Of a stretch of 64,000 nt of DNA, positions 11,612 through 20,576 are shown in pieces. The stretch's first letter is position 1; each line of letters begins with the position of its first letter. The notes below the pieces were generated by a model, which was not told where the DNA came from, did no database searches, and worked only from the letters and a program-made list of their open reading frames with translations. Made by a program: the position numbers and the translations under genes. The stretch comes from Trichinella spiralis (Eukaryota; Nematoda; Enoplea; Trichinellida; Trichinellidae), in the NCBI GenBank assembly GCA_000181795.3, contig CM012953.1, positions 17,877,741-17,941,740 of the forward strand, given 5' to 3'.

Positions 11612-11896
11612 TCATTCACCGTACCGTTCTGGAAGGCGGCGCTTCAACGTTTCATATGGGGCATCTCCACCCGGTTCTAACAAATCGTTGACGTCGGGGG
11701 CAACTGAGTCCGGTAATGACGCAATGACGTAGTAATATTTTGTCAGCGAATCTGAAACATGCCGTAGCTCAAACGGAGCTTCAGCTTGCGTGAACCATAG
11801 ACGTGGACTATGTTGCCAAAAAGTCGGTAATTTGACTGAAATGGCAACGTTTTTCATGTCAAGGTTGTCTTGTTTAACGGACATACGTGTCAGCAA
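11612..11896 (-). pseudogene. Gypsy gag N-terminal fragment
   Basis: This 94-codon frame starts one base after the 5' LTR. It reads VKLPTFWQHSPRLWFTQAEA and then YYYVIASLPDSVAPDVNDLL, the N-terminal half of a gypsy capsid protein that packages element RNA. It ends at a stop just before RT sequence begins. The remaining capsid, CCHC nucleocapsid and protease have been deleted. The ATG at 11894 or the next Met a few codons later could be the start. Confidence 0.75.
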
Positions 11897-11897
11897 T

Positions 11898-12026
11898 TGT
11901 TATGGACAACGTTTATTCGGTCGAACACACTAACTATATGTAGCAACAACAACAACACCGTTTTCTGAATTACTAATGTGAAGGTATCAATCTAGCATTA
12001 AGTGGAGTATGAATGGTGACGCTACA
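11898..12026 (-). repeat. 5' LTR of the compact gypsy element
   Basis: On the minus strand it starts TGTAGCGTCACC and ends CCATAACA, with an AATAAA about 20 bases from the end. At 129 bp it is a very short LTR. The ATAT duplication lies immediately outside. Confidence 0.9.
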
Positions 12027-12113
12027 ATATATTGTCTTACCTCAGCGGTATACAACTGATTGGAAAATTTCGCACTACGTGTACGCACGTTCTAATAACG
12101 AGAGGTTTTCTTA

Positions 12114-12797
12114 TGTAGCGGGCGCAGACCTAACTAACAAATCTGTTACCCCAGACAACGAAGAGATGTCCTGAGGTGCAACTGGTGGGAACAATTCTCG
12201 CCGAACAGCGCCATTCACTGACAGCCGGGCGCTGGCAGCTTGGTGTGAGGATGGAAAGCCAGTCACAACGAAAAACTCCTCCATTCGACAGGATCCATTT
12301 CTGGGGAGAATTTCGGGGTGGGCCGTAACAGGCATTTCCAATTCCCCTCACGACAATTTCCCGGACAGGCCCCCATTGTAACAAGACGCTCCCCGGGCGG
12401 GCTACTTCGTCGCCTCAACAGGGTTGCTGCCACAGTCATCGCCAAATGACGACGCGCCGGTGCTCACCTGCGGGTTCATCTCTGCGTTTGTATCCTCTGT
12501 CCGGTTACTACCGGTCCTGCCTCCCCTTTTCACTAATTCACGCTTTGTTGATAGAAATCTCCCACTCAAAACACAGAACAAGAATACAATATTTATTCGC
12601 AAATAACAACAACGACCACCACATTATATCGCAAGCGCCAAACTATCGCTGATCTGATGCCAATGATAACAACGTTTCACCGTAATCCTGCCAGATCATC
12701 AAGAACCGGTGAGTTTAGTGAATCTTCGTACCTCTTCCTCCTCTTCGTTATCCAGAAAAGCACAGCAGTTGTTAGTTGTCAGCCTGCGTCTGCTACA
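12114..12797 (-). mobile_element. Gag-only element with terminal inverted repeats
   Basis: The left end TGTAGCGGGCGCAGACC continues with AACTAACAA; the right end in reverse complement is TGTAGCAGACGCAGG with ACAACTAACAACTGC. These inverted ends match those of 15719-17337. Between them, on the minus strand, are a leader with AATAAA and a gag remnant (12602 leftwards) that has lost the ATG present in its relative, with frames broken at 12400 and 12260. RKRG/KREL-type N-terminal residues and ASARLSVNG identify it as the same gag as at 17101-16580. No short target duplication is evident, but similar 19-20 bp stretches flank the element (12094-12113 and 12810-12828). Confidence 0.65.
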
Positions 12798-13690
12798 ATG
12801 GACTTTCCCATAACGAGTGGTTTCCTAAGTTGCCAATGTAATTTGTAGGCTCGAAAGGCATCATATGTACTCATTTTTTCTGAGTCATGCTATACACTCA
12901 GCTAATTATGGTGTCTTGAATCGACATGTACAAGGCGGTTGCTACGGAAATAACTAATTGGCTTCTAAAAAACTAGATTTGTATTTTTTCCAAACATTTT
13001 ATTTTGCACTCATTAGCGTACAGACGAATATTGTATATGTAGAACAAAGTATACAACTGTTCTGGACCGGTGTATTCCTTCCTACTCGATGGCTATAATC
13101 AAGCTCAAGTGGACTGTATGATTAACCTATGGTCGACTAGTTTGAATCGCTGAGTTCTATCTTCGATTGTATTGTTCCCGCTTTGAATCCGTGTCGTTTA
13201 CCCAACGACTAACAATCTATAATCTCTAATGTTTCCAGTCACGTTTAACGTGATTGGTATTTTGTAATCGAAAGACCTGGTGGAATATGATGAAAACTAT
13301 CTCGAAAGAGAATACCAACGCTTTATTTTACTGGAAACAAACTATACAGAAAACGACACGCACGAAAAGGAGACACAGACAACAAAACACTCGTCGAAAA
13401 ATCAGTATTATTACAACTTCACACACACCCACACTGTTACTAAAAATATTTTCCTACTGTACGTTACTGATATTCAGGTTTTCATGTTCAGATGGAATCT
13501 GAAACAACAACAATGCGGTTCCAATTTTTGTCATCGATGATGGGGTTCAACAGAACTTCTGTGTATTTATAATGTGATTTTTATAATTTTAAAGTCCTTC
13601 AGCTGCCAAAACAATATCGAAAAAACTGCCTGTGAACCTGCATCAGCTGAATCAGCTCCTAGAAGAGATGAATAAGCTATATGTGACGAC
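12798..13690. other. AT-rich stretch without a supported gene
   Basis: The longest frame (13280-13540, 86 codons) is rich in Thr, His and Lys and resembles nothing I know. There are no splice-bounded or repeated structures apart from the LTR-like block that begins near 13695. Confidence 0.5.
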
Positions 13691-13694
13691 AGAA

Positions 13695-14292
13695 GAACTG
13701 AATTCTACCTTCACATCTCACTGATGTTTTTAGAGGGCAAGGTACTGTAGGAAACGTGAATACAAAGTTAATTGATTTCCGGTGTGTGGCCGCAGTTCCG
13801 TTTTCTTGTTTTGTTATTCTTGTACTCGCTCCATTGTTCTGTGTATAATAAAAATTTAACCCTTTGTGATGGTCCGTAAATATTTAGCGCCGATGAGCGT
13901 TAAATATACACTGCTTCCGCTGACGCTAACGAGATTGAGGATGAAATTTTAATATAGATGATTAGGTTCATTGCTGACAATAACAAGAAGAACAATTGAG
14001 AAAACTAACTAATAGAGAGGAAAGGACAAGCCACTGTAAGGTGATCACTCGAGGATCATGAAATGCAGCATTTTAATCATTTGTGACGACGGAAGAACAA
14101 AATTGTACCTGCACATCCCACTGATATTTTTGTAGGACAACGACAGTAGGGGACACCAGGTCAGAAGTCGGGGATTGTGTGCTGTGTAGCTTCTATTCCA
14201 CTTTTCTTATTTTGTCGTTGTTGGATTCGCTCTTTTGTGCTTTGTCGAATAAACATTTAACCTCTCACGACGGTCTGAATCAGTATGGGCTG
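13695..14292 (+). repeat. Two tandem LTR-like copies ahead of a gag gene
   Basis: The segment 13695-13915 (GTGACGACAGAAGAACTGAA, then CACATCTCACTGATGTTTTT) is repeated with divergence at 14085-14292. Each copy contains a TAATAAA or GAATAAA signal and ends in GATGAGCG, where the second copy begins the gag frame. A 170 bp spacer lies between. This looks like a tandem duplication of LTR plus leader, or the result of unequal recombination. The outer edges are not defined. Confidence 0.6.
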
Positions 14293-15045
14293 ATGAGCGC
14301 CACAATTGGCGAGAGTGGCAGGATCGACGGCTCAGAATGGGTTAGACCGCAGGAGGTACTAACCATGTTATCGAACGTGGAGACCTGCTTCGAACACATG
14401 GACATATAATTACGTGCCGCCCGTATAGCCCAGGAGAGACGAGCAGTCCTTATTCAGTACCATACTGATGCAGAAGTGTGGGACGTTATGAGGGCCATGC
14501 ACGTCCAGGAGGCGGTCGATTTCGATGGCCTGAAGTCGACACTGATTGAAGCCTCTAGGGTGCACCCCGGCTCAGAGAGCTTTTCCGGCGGAAACAGCAA
14601 CGCGGTAAAAGCGAGCTGGCTGTTTCCGAAGGTGTTTCCTGGGCTGAGTGGAGCGACCGACAGGAACCTGCTGCAACAATTCAAAGGAGGACTCGACACG
14701 GACGCCGTCAAAACTGCTGTCTTTCTAAACGGAACGGATAGTTTCACGGAGGCGATCGAAGTCGCGGCCCAGGAAGAGGGCGTTGAGAGAGAGCTCACTA
14801 TGCTCAAGGCGAGGGAGTCTCTGCCAAGAAAACAAACATTGACCCGGAAGACAATCACCCTGCCGTTAAGGTCAAGGAAGCGACAGCCGCTACGGTGAGG
14901 ACGCGAAAGGAAGCTGGAGAAAATCTGGCGGAAGAGGTGCGGCAGTTAAAGGAAGTGCTGACGGGCAGCACTCCTGCGGCTGCAAAGAGATCGCGGCCAC
15001 AGCGGCGACGCTGGCCAGAGAAGAGAGAAAGCAGTCGTTGCTGGA
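14293..15045 (+). pseudogene. Gypsy gag
   Basis: The ATG at 14293 starts MSATIGESGRIDGSEWVRPQ, then LTMLSNVETCFEHMDI and a TAA at 14407. The same frame continues as LRAARIAQERRAVLIQYH and through LLQQFKGGLDTDAVKTAVFL to 14898. This is a gypsy-type capsid protein, whose product would assemble virus-like particles in the cytoplasm. After 14898 the frame changes, and Lys/Arg-rich sequence runs to about 15045, where RNase H sequence begins abruptly. Zinc knuckle, protease, RT palm and integrase are absent. Confidence 0.7.
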
Positions 15046-15335
15046 CTGCGGTAAACTGTTGGAGACAGGGCCTGAGTGCAGCTGGTCAGAAGACTGTCAA
15101 TCCGCCTTCGATATGTAGAGGTGCCACATCACATCAGCTCCATTCCTTGCATACCCTGACTTCCAGTGCCAAATTGCAGTCAACTTGGACGCCATCGGAC
15201 ATTGCCACAAAGTGATGCTGTGTCAGAGAGGAGGGTCGTGGTGTACGCAATCCATATGCTGACCAAGACAGAATGTGAGTATTGCGCGACTCAGAGGAAA
15301 ATGCTCAGAGTGGTATGCATAGCGTTCGTTGCATT
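15046..15335 (+). pseudogene. Gypsy RNase H fragment
   Basis: Across frames the sequence gives KLLETGPECSWSEDCQSAF, ITSAPFLAYPDFQ, VNLDAIG (degraded VDTDASG) and LTKTECEYCATQRKMLRVV. These are the connection and RNase H segments of gypsy pol. The fragment is joined to gag by deletion and ends where block D starts at 15333. It is not functional. Confidence 0.7.
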
Positions 15336-15798
15336 GGATTGGATTGCATATCGTTCGATCACAACGATCATTCATAAAAAGGGCATAGTGGATGGTATTG
15401 GATTTAGTGTTCCAAAGCTTCATTTATTGGTAGCCGACGCAGGTGGACGTGCAACAATTTCTGTATTAGACTAGATCATGAAAAAGATGACGAAAAATAA
15501 AGCTACTGTGAATTGATTGGTACTTGAAAATCATGGAAGGATTACGGTAAATGGTGTGTTGGATGCAACGGTAGGATGTGGTTCGTTCTTGGCACATACG
15601 ATGGAGGAACATCGGTGATTCCTGTTGGTATTTGCAAAAATTGAAATTGAGAGGAAAGATGGAAGAACGCATCAACAGGGTTCTCTCTACGAACGTTGTG
15701 CTTGGTAAATCTCGTTTCTGTAGCATACGCAGACCGAAAACTAACATCTGCTGTGCTTCTCACTGGAACTTTTCTCTCGTTCCGTCTTTCAGGACCAA

Positions 15799-16146
15799 TT
15801 AGCGAGACCTGAAGTCCATGCTCCGCACCATGGAATCCTGGAAATCTGTGCCCAGGATGCCCGGGACCACCAACTTCTCTACCACCACGACCGTGAGCGG
15901 CCCCTTCCACCTTCCCAGGTGCAGCTGAACGACTCCCCAGCCGAAGGTCGCCATCTTCCGTCCGTCGCCCAGTTGTATTGGGCTGGCCGCTCCCCGCAAT
16001 TTCCGGCATGAGGTGGCCTTATCCCACACCTGCTTGGAGATTACCGAAACTGCTGCACCACTATCGAACAACAACGAAATTTCCAAGTTCTTTATCCTAC
16101 CTGGGACGGCAAGCACGTTGCCGGTCTGCGGGTTAATGGTTGCCAT
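15799..16146 (-). pseudogene. Aspartic protease of the gag-protease element
   Basis: A 115-codon open frame contains ISLLFDSGAAVSVISKQVW, the catalytic flap-side motif with D-S-G in place of the usual D-T-G, followed by LGDGRKMATFGWG and VPGILGTDFQDSM, the second conserved I-L-G-x-D motif. Such enzymes cleave the Gag polyprotein during particle maturation. It lies one frame off the gag upstream, and its C-terminus runs into the terminal repeat. The domain itself is uninterrupted, but with no RT in the element and stops in gag I treat it as part of a dead or dependent copy. Confidence 0.7.
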
Positions 16147-17101
16147 CGTCCTCTCTGCCGGTCGTCGCTGGCATCACTCTAGCTGGGACACGTCGCTGCG
16201 GGCAATCCCGTAGGAAATGGCCCTGTTCACCGCATCAGAAGCACTCCATTGCCCTTCTGGCGGGTCGTCTGCTGTTCGATCTTTCTAGAGTCGTCTGCAG
16301 CTGGTCGAACCGTCAGGTTAGGGCTTCCACGGCTTGGGCCAGGCTGTCATTCCCTGCGTCAGCATTTTCGGTGGTTCGCTGCCGACTTCCCCCAACTTCT
16401 GTCTCCAGTTCCGCTGCGTTTTCCGCCAGTTGGCGTGCCTTCACAAGCGTTGTCGGTTCCCGTAGACGGAGCTCTCTGTGGGCCTCTTTCGATGCAACGC
16501 CACAAATGAAACGCGCATCCAGTTCGCTCTCTGACTTTCCGGCCCGACGTCCCAACTCAGCCACTTCCTGGGCGAATTCTCAGATCGACTGGTTCTTTCG
16601 TTGCTTCAGGCCATTGAATCGCACCGCCAGTTGTATCAAGTACTCACCATGGCCGTAGATGTCAAGAAAACGGCGTTTCAGCTCATCCCTGGAAATGTCC
16701 CGAAGTGATCCTGGCGGGAACAATTCTCTCAGAACAGTGATATTCACTGACAGCCTGGCGCTGGCGGCTTGCTGCGAGGATGGAACGCCAGTCGCAACGA
16801 AAAAATCTTCCATTGACTCGAGCCATTCTACGGGATCCATTCCCGGGGAGAATGACAGGTGTGGGCCATAACAGGCATTTCCAATTCCCCTCACGACAAC
16901 TTCCCGGACACGCCCCTTTTGTAACGAGCCGCTCTCCCGGGCGGACTCATTCCTCGCCTCAACAGCGTTGCTGCCACGGTCATTATTAAATGACGACACG
17001 CCGGTGTCGATCTGCGGGTTCATCTCTGCGTCTGTATCGTCCGTACGGTTACTACCGGCCCTGCCGCCCCTTTTCCCTAATTCACGCTTTGTTGGTAACA
17101 T
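16147..17101 (-). pseudogene. Gag with three in-frame TGA codons and a CCHC knuckle
   Basis: The ATG at 17101 starts MLPTKRELGKRGGRAGSN. The capsid region gives DPVEWLESMEDFFVATGVPS and ASARLSVNITVLRELFPPGS. The frame is closed by TGA at 16580-16582 (NQSI-stop-EFAQEVAELGRRAG), again near 16313 and inside the zinc knuckle at 16235-16237 (CF-stop-CGEQGHFLRDC), but is otherwise continuous for about 300 codons. At two of these positions Arg is expected in the family, so CGA to TGA decay is likely. The product would be a capsid plus nucleocapsid protein. Leader and AATAAA lie upstream at 17102-17337. Confidence 0.7.
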
Positions 17102-17582
17102 ACTCGCACTCAAGGTAACAGAACACGAATACAATATTTATTCGCAATCACAACAACGACCACCACCGTATAGCACAAAACAGATTATCACTCCACGCTG
17201 TTAATATTAGTCCATTCCACCGTACTCTTTCCTGATCTTTAAGTACCGGTCAGCTTACGGTAGCTTTGTTCTTCTTCCTCATCTTCGTTATCTAGAGAAG
17301 CACAGCAGTTGTTAGTTGTCGGTCTGCGTCTGCTACATTTCATTTGCCAATTCGATCATCATTATACAAGCGTTCCACTTCCACAAGTTCTAGTAAGTGG
17401 ATGTTACCCCATGTTCATGTTATCAATTATTCAATGGAAAATTTAATTTTCAGGTCTGTAGGGTAACATACTATATTTGCGTTTGGTGTGCGTTGAAATG
17501 TATGGTATCGATGATTTTCGAAACCTGAAGAAACGGTAATTGTGATCAAGGCACGGGCGCGAAATATAACTCCTGTGAAGGG

Positions 17583-17915
17583 ATGGAGTCATACGCACGA
17601 TGCAAGACACCAGTTAGCGGCACAAGCGTGAATATCAAAGAATTACAAACCACAGAGAAACGGAATGTTCTATTGTCAGTTGAATCGAACGTTCAGTATA
17701 ATGCTCAGCAGCACTTGAAACAAAAATTCACTCGACTAGGAAATTCTCCTTGCACAGTTTTCCCTTTGCTTCAAAGCAGCGTGCATGAGAGAGTTGGAAA
17801 CCCTCTGTTTGAAGTGATTTTCAGTCGCATGGTGGTCGACTTCGGTGCTGAAAGACTCATAACGTTTAAAGACTATTTGTTGATGGCAGCTGATCTAAAA
17901 TTATACATCAGCTAA
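17583..17915 (+). CDS. Hypothetical ORF in block D
   Basis: A 110-codon frame reads MESYARCKTPVSGTSVNIKE, then TEKRNVLLSVESNVQYNAQQ and ends LLMAADLKLYIS. Upstream, in frame after TTTCAG at 17450, Cys-rich sequence (VTYYICVWCALKC) suggests the true exon begins there, not at the ATG. The minus-strand copy at 6880-7240 keeps the first 60 residues but is frameshifted near 6960-6990. I do not recognise the family. It could be the last exon of a gene whose earlier exon corresponds to 7234-7515. Confidence 0.3.
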   Translation: MESYARCKTPVSGTSVNIKELQTTEKRNVLLSVESNVQYNAQQHLKQKFTRLGNSPCTVFPLLQSSVHERVGNPLFEVIFSRMVVDFGAERLITFKDYLLMAADLKLYIS

Positions 17916-18254
17916 ACAATTGAAAAGGAAGTGACACACCTTTGCAGCCAGGACATCTGTGAAATTGTTTTTTGCTTATGAATTGCCTGTTATTTCACCG
18001 TGATTGTTAATGAAACATCGGAGCAGTTTTGTTTGCGCATGCGTTTTTTGGAAAATAGTATTGCTGGAGAAGAATTCATTCACCTGATCAACCCTTCTGT
18101 TATTATTCGTAGTGTATTATTGTTGTATCTTGAATGTTGACTGTATTCTGTCTAATAAAGCTCAGTTTTGACTGTTTTTAATTAAATAATAACTGCGCGT
18201 TACTGTTTGAATTTTACCACTGCTGTGTATTATGATGTTCAACTAATTCACAAC

Positions 18255-18827
18255 TGTTCAGAAATCTTTCGTTTAAACTTGAAGATCTTTCTTGTAGTGG
18301 ACTGTATAGGTTAATTATAGAAAATCAACGAGGCGGGTGTGACTGAGATTTTATTTATTCAGAATAAATGGTGAGTAACAACCATGATGTAGCGAGAGAA
18401 AGTAGTTCAGACGGTTCCTTGTTCTTCGTATGCGTTGGAAATCATGTGTTGTTCCCTCCTCCCTCCTCACTCATATATATATATCCTTTTTTGGCGTCAC
18501 TCCGCATCTGGCGACCTAAATAAAAATGAAAAGCAATTAAAAAATCGGCTTTGATACGCAATCCCTTAGACTGTGCAGCTTAGCCGGAGTCGGAACAGGT
18601 GCGCTGTCAGCCACATTTCAGTTTGACGCTTTTTCAGCAACTGACTACCAGAGTTGTGGCAGATATATTACAGGACGCTGACATTTTGATGATTTAATTG
18701 CCATTCCATTGTCTAAAATCAGGAAAAACAAGGATGCAACTGTTGTCTTCGTATCAGGAGCAATGCTTTGTTACCACGGGGATTTTTAGATAGTGGTGAG
18801 TAGGTATTGAGAAAAGATTTCTCAACA
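18255..18827 (-). repeat. Solo BEL/Pao LTR, empty of the piggyBac insertion
   Basis: A 573 bp block from TGTTCAGAAATC to GATTTCTCAACA matches the LTR at 57226-59663 (without its insertion) and that at 41015-42163. Orientation is taken from the 41 kb copy, where gag lies on the minus strand. The site GCAATTAAAAAATCGG at 18533 is the uninterrupted equivalent of the piggyBac target in the 57 kb copy. The flanking five bases differ (ACAAC and CACAG), so no duplication is preserved. Confidence 0.8.
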
Positions 18828-19239
18828 CACAGCTATTCTGGAGTGATTCGAGAGTTCAGTGTGTCTTTCCGCCTACATGAGAAATCAAAATGTTCACCGA
18901 TGATAATGGCGTTTTAAAACTGTTGAGCTTCTGGTCAGTTCGTTCTGTATTATTACGTAAATCAGTCAGACGTAAGATCAGGAAAGACTGTCAGAGACTG
19001 GATTCAAAGAAGTGGTGACGCCACTAGGTGGTTGCAGCAGGTTGTCCGTGTGGGCAATGGAAAAGAGGTGGCTTCTTGAGGAACCTGAAATCTGTGCCAT
19101 ATTGAGAAGCCTGCGGTCGCAGCAGGACCGGTTGAAGATTTCCCACGGTGTGCGATCCCGAGTCTAGGAAGTGCCAGATCCCGGAGACAAGCAGCTCCTG
19201 CAGATTGTTTAGCACAGTCACATTCCAAAAATCTTAGAA

Positions 19240-19470
19240 GCTGCCCGCAACCACCTGATAGCCACATAGCTGGCAGTGGCAAAGATTCTTACTAAACTTT
19301 GCTAGCCGTGTTTCTGGATTTCACAACGGAAGGACATGGAATAGTGGTGCCGAACCTGTGACATCTGCGCCAACCGCGGATCTCATTTGAAGAAGTTGCG
19401 GTCACCGATGAAGATTAAACAGTGTGTGTGGATCTACTCGGCCCAGTGAAGGGAAACTGAATGTGAGTGT
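19240..19470 (+). pseudogene. Gypsy integrase zinc-domain remnant
   Basis: In shifting frames the sequence gives ILEAARNHLIAT, WCRTCDICANRGSHLKKLRS and VDLLGPVKGN, the H-H-C-C domain and first catalytic strand of gypsy integrase. Stops and frame changes are frequent. It lies immediately upstream of the gypsy element at 19496 but is a separate, older fragment. Between 18828 and 19240 I see nothing identifiable. Confidence 0.6.
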
Positions 19471-19495
19471 TGTATCATACTAGTATACAACATAG

Positions 19496-19673
19496 TGTAA
19501 TGCGATTATGATCTCAATAACCTGAACATCCATAACCCACAGTAGGAGGGCTAAGGCTTTTTTGGCATAAAGTGGCGTTCATTCGACGTGTGCTAACGAG
19601 TTCAGTGTTGTGTTTGTTTACCCCCTTTACGTGTGAGTTACCGCTTCATATAGTTATTCTGAACTGAATAAAA
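19496..19673 (+). repeat. 5' LTR (3' end truncated)
   Basis: It matches 24265-24443 nearly throughout, then diverges after GAACTGAATAAAA, where the 3' LTR continues with GTATTATTTTATTACA. The AATAAA sits at its very end. Confidence 0.88.
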
Positions 19674-19713
19674 AAGAACGGAGTATTGGAGACTGCTGTT
19701 CGTGGCAGGACGA

Positions 19714-20540
19714 TGGCTATCCCAGAGCAGTACGACGGTTCAAGCGATTGGGATGAATGGTTAGAACATTTCGAGGACGCCGCCGCCGTGAACGGCTGGA
19801 GTGAGGCAGAAAAATTGAAATGGCTACCACTTTCATTGAGCCAAAAGGTGAGAAGCACATTCCGGCAGTTACCACCGTACATCCGGTCTTCGTACCCATG
19901 CTGCGTGACTTCTTTGAAAGAACGATCGGATCCCCTGAGCAATGCAGCCGTTTATCGCGCTGAGTTGGAAAACTGAAGAAGGCGTGTGCAGGAATCATGG
20001 TCAGACATCGGTCGTGATATTCGACGTCTGGTGGAAAAGGCGTACCTGACGCTGTCTGATGACGCCAAAGATATCATTGGACTGGATAAATTTCTCAACA
20101 CTTTGGACCGACCTGAACTGCTCCTGCTGGTGAAACAAAGGAACCCGAAGAACATAGAAGAAGCAGTGCGTGCAGCCCTAGAAGTGGAATTCTTCATGAT
20201 AAGGCCAGGCCCCGGTTTACTGATCAGCACCACCTGCCAAACATCTATAATGCAGATCCAGCGAAAAATGAGACGTCATCTGACATATCGCGCTTAACCA
20301 GTTGCTTGGAACGCATGCAGCTGAGGTTGAAAGAGGAGGACGAGGTTCCGCTTGGAGCGCATGCAGTCGTTTCAACTAAAGCAGCGTGACCGTCGAGGTG
20401 ACTATGCGACGGAGAGAGCCGCAAATGGACAGCGACCAGAACGGCGTACGTGTTACCGCTGCGGAAGGGTTGGACACCTCGCCTGAAACTGCGGAAAACC
20501 GTTAAACTGAACGCCCATCCATCCTTGGGTCAGGATGGAG
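19714..20540 (+). pseudogene. Gypsy gag and nucleocapsid
   Basis: A first frame (19714-19976) reads MAIPEQYDGSSDWDEWLEHF, a capsid N-terminus, ending at a stop. A second (19986-20297) gives DDAKDIIGLDKFLNTLDRPE and ELLLLVKQRNPKNIEEAV, the capsid C-terminal part. A CCHC knuckle CYRCGRVGHLA-stop-NC at about 20451-20495 carries a TGA (20484-20486) where Arg is usual. The product would coat element RNA. Frameshifts between the pieces make it non-functional. Confidence 0.8.
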
Positions 20541-20576
20541 GGGATGTGATCACGACCTGACCCTGGCAGTGACCTG

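Larger units (their letters stand above)
8914..12026 (-). mobile_element. Compact Ty3/gypsy retrotransposon, LTR-bounded, minus strand
   Basis: Two direct repeats of 129 bp (8914-9042 and 11898-12026), each TGTT...TACA on the plus strand, bound a 3.1 kb element flanked by ATAT on both sides (8910-8913 and 12027-12030). On the minus strand the order is 5' LTR, gag, RT, RNase H, integrase, polypurine tract, 3' LTR. The gag C-terminus, zinc knuckle and protease are missing between about 11612 and 11560, so the copy is internally deleted. The LTRs differ at multiple positions, suggesting an old insertion. No primer-binding site starting TGG follows the 5' LTR. Confidence 0.9.
15719..17337 (-). 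mobile_element. Gag-protease element with 43-bp inverted ends and 4-bp target duplication
   Basis: Left end TGTAGCATACGCAGACCG and right end (reverse complement) TGTAGCAGACGCAGACCG continue as inverted repeats over about 43 bp with three mismatches. TTTC flanks both sides (15715-15718 and 17338-17341), and the related locus near 7350 shows the uninterrupted site. The minus strand holds a leader with AATAAA, gag, one CCHC knuckle and an aspartic protease, but no RT or integrase. I found no LTR in direct orientation. It could be a non-autonomous derivative mobilised by a gypsy element, or a normal LTR element rearranged so that both ends carry the LTR 5' edge. Confidence 0.75.
15333..17870 (+). 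repeat. Plus-strand copy of inverted duplication block D, interrupted
   Basis: 15333-15718 and 17338-17870 together match the minus strand of 6870-7740. The split is caused by the element at 15719-17337. The frame IIHKKGIVDGIGF with VADAGGRATISVL is shared by both copies around 15365-15474 and 7598-7705, but the proteins differ upstream, so the shared start marks the edge of the duplication. Confidence 0.8.

Noticed and set aside
19476-19498. Palindrome GTTGTAT...ATACAAC as a regulatory site
   Set aside because: A 7-bp stem in AT-rich DNA next to an LTR is weak; no repeated occurrence or known role.
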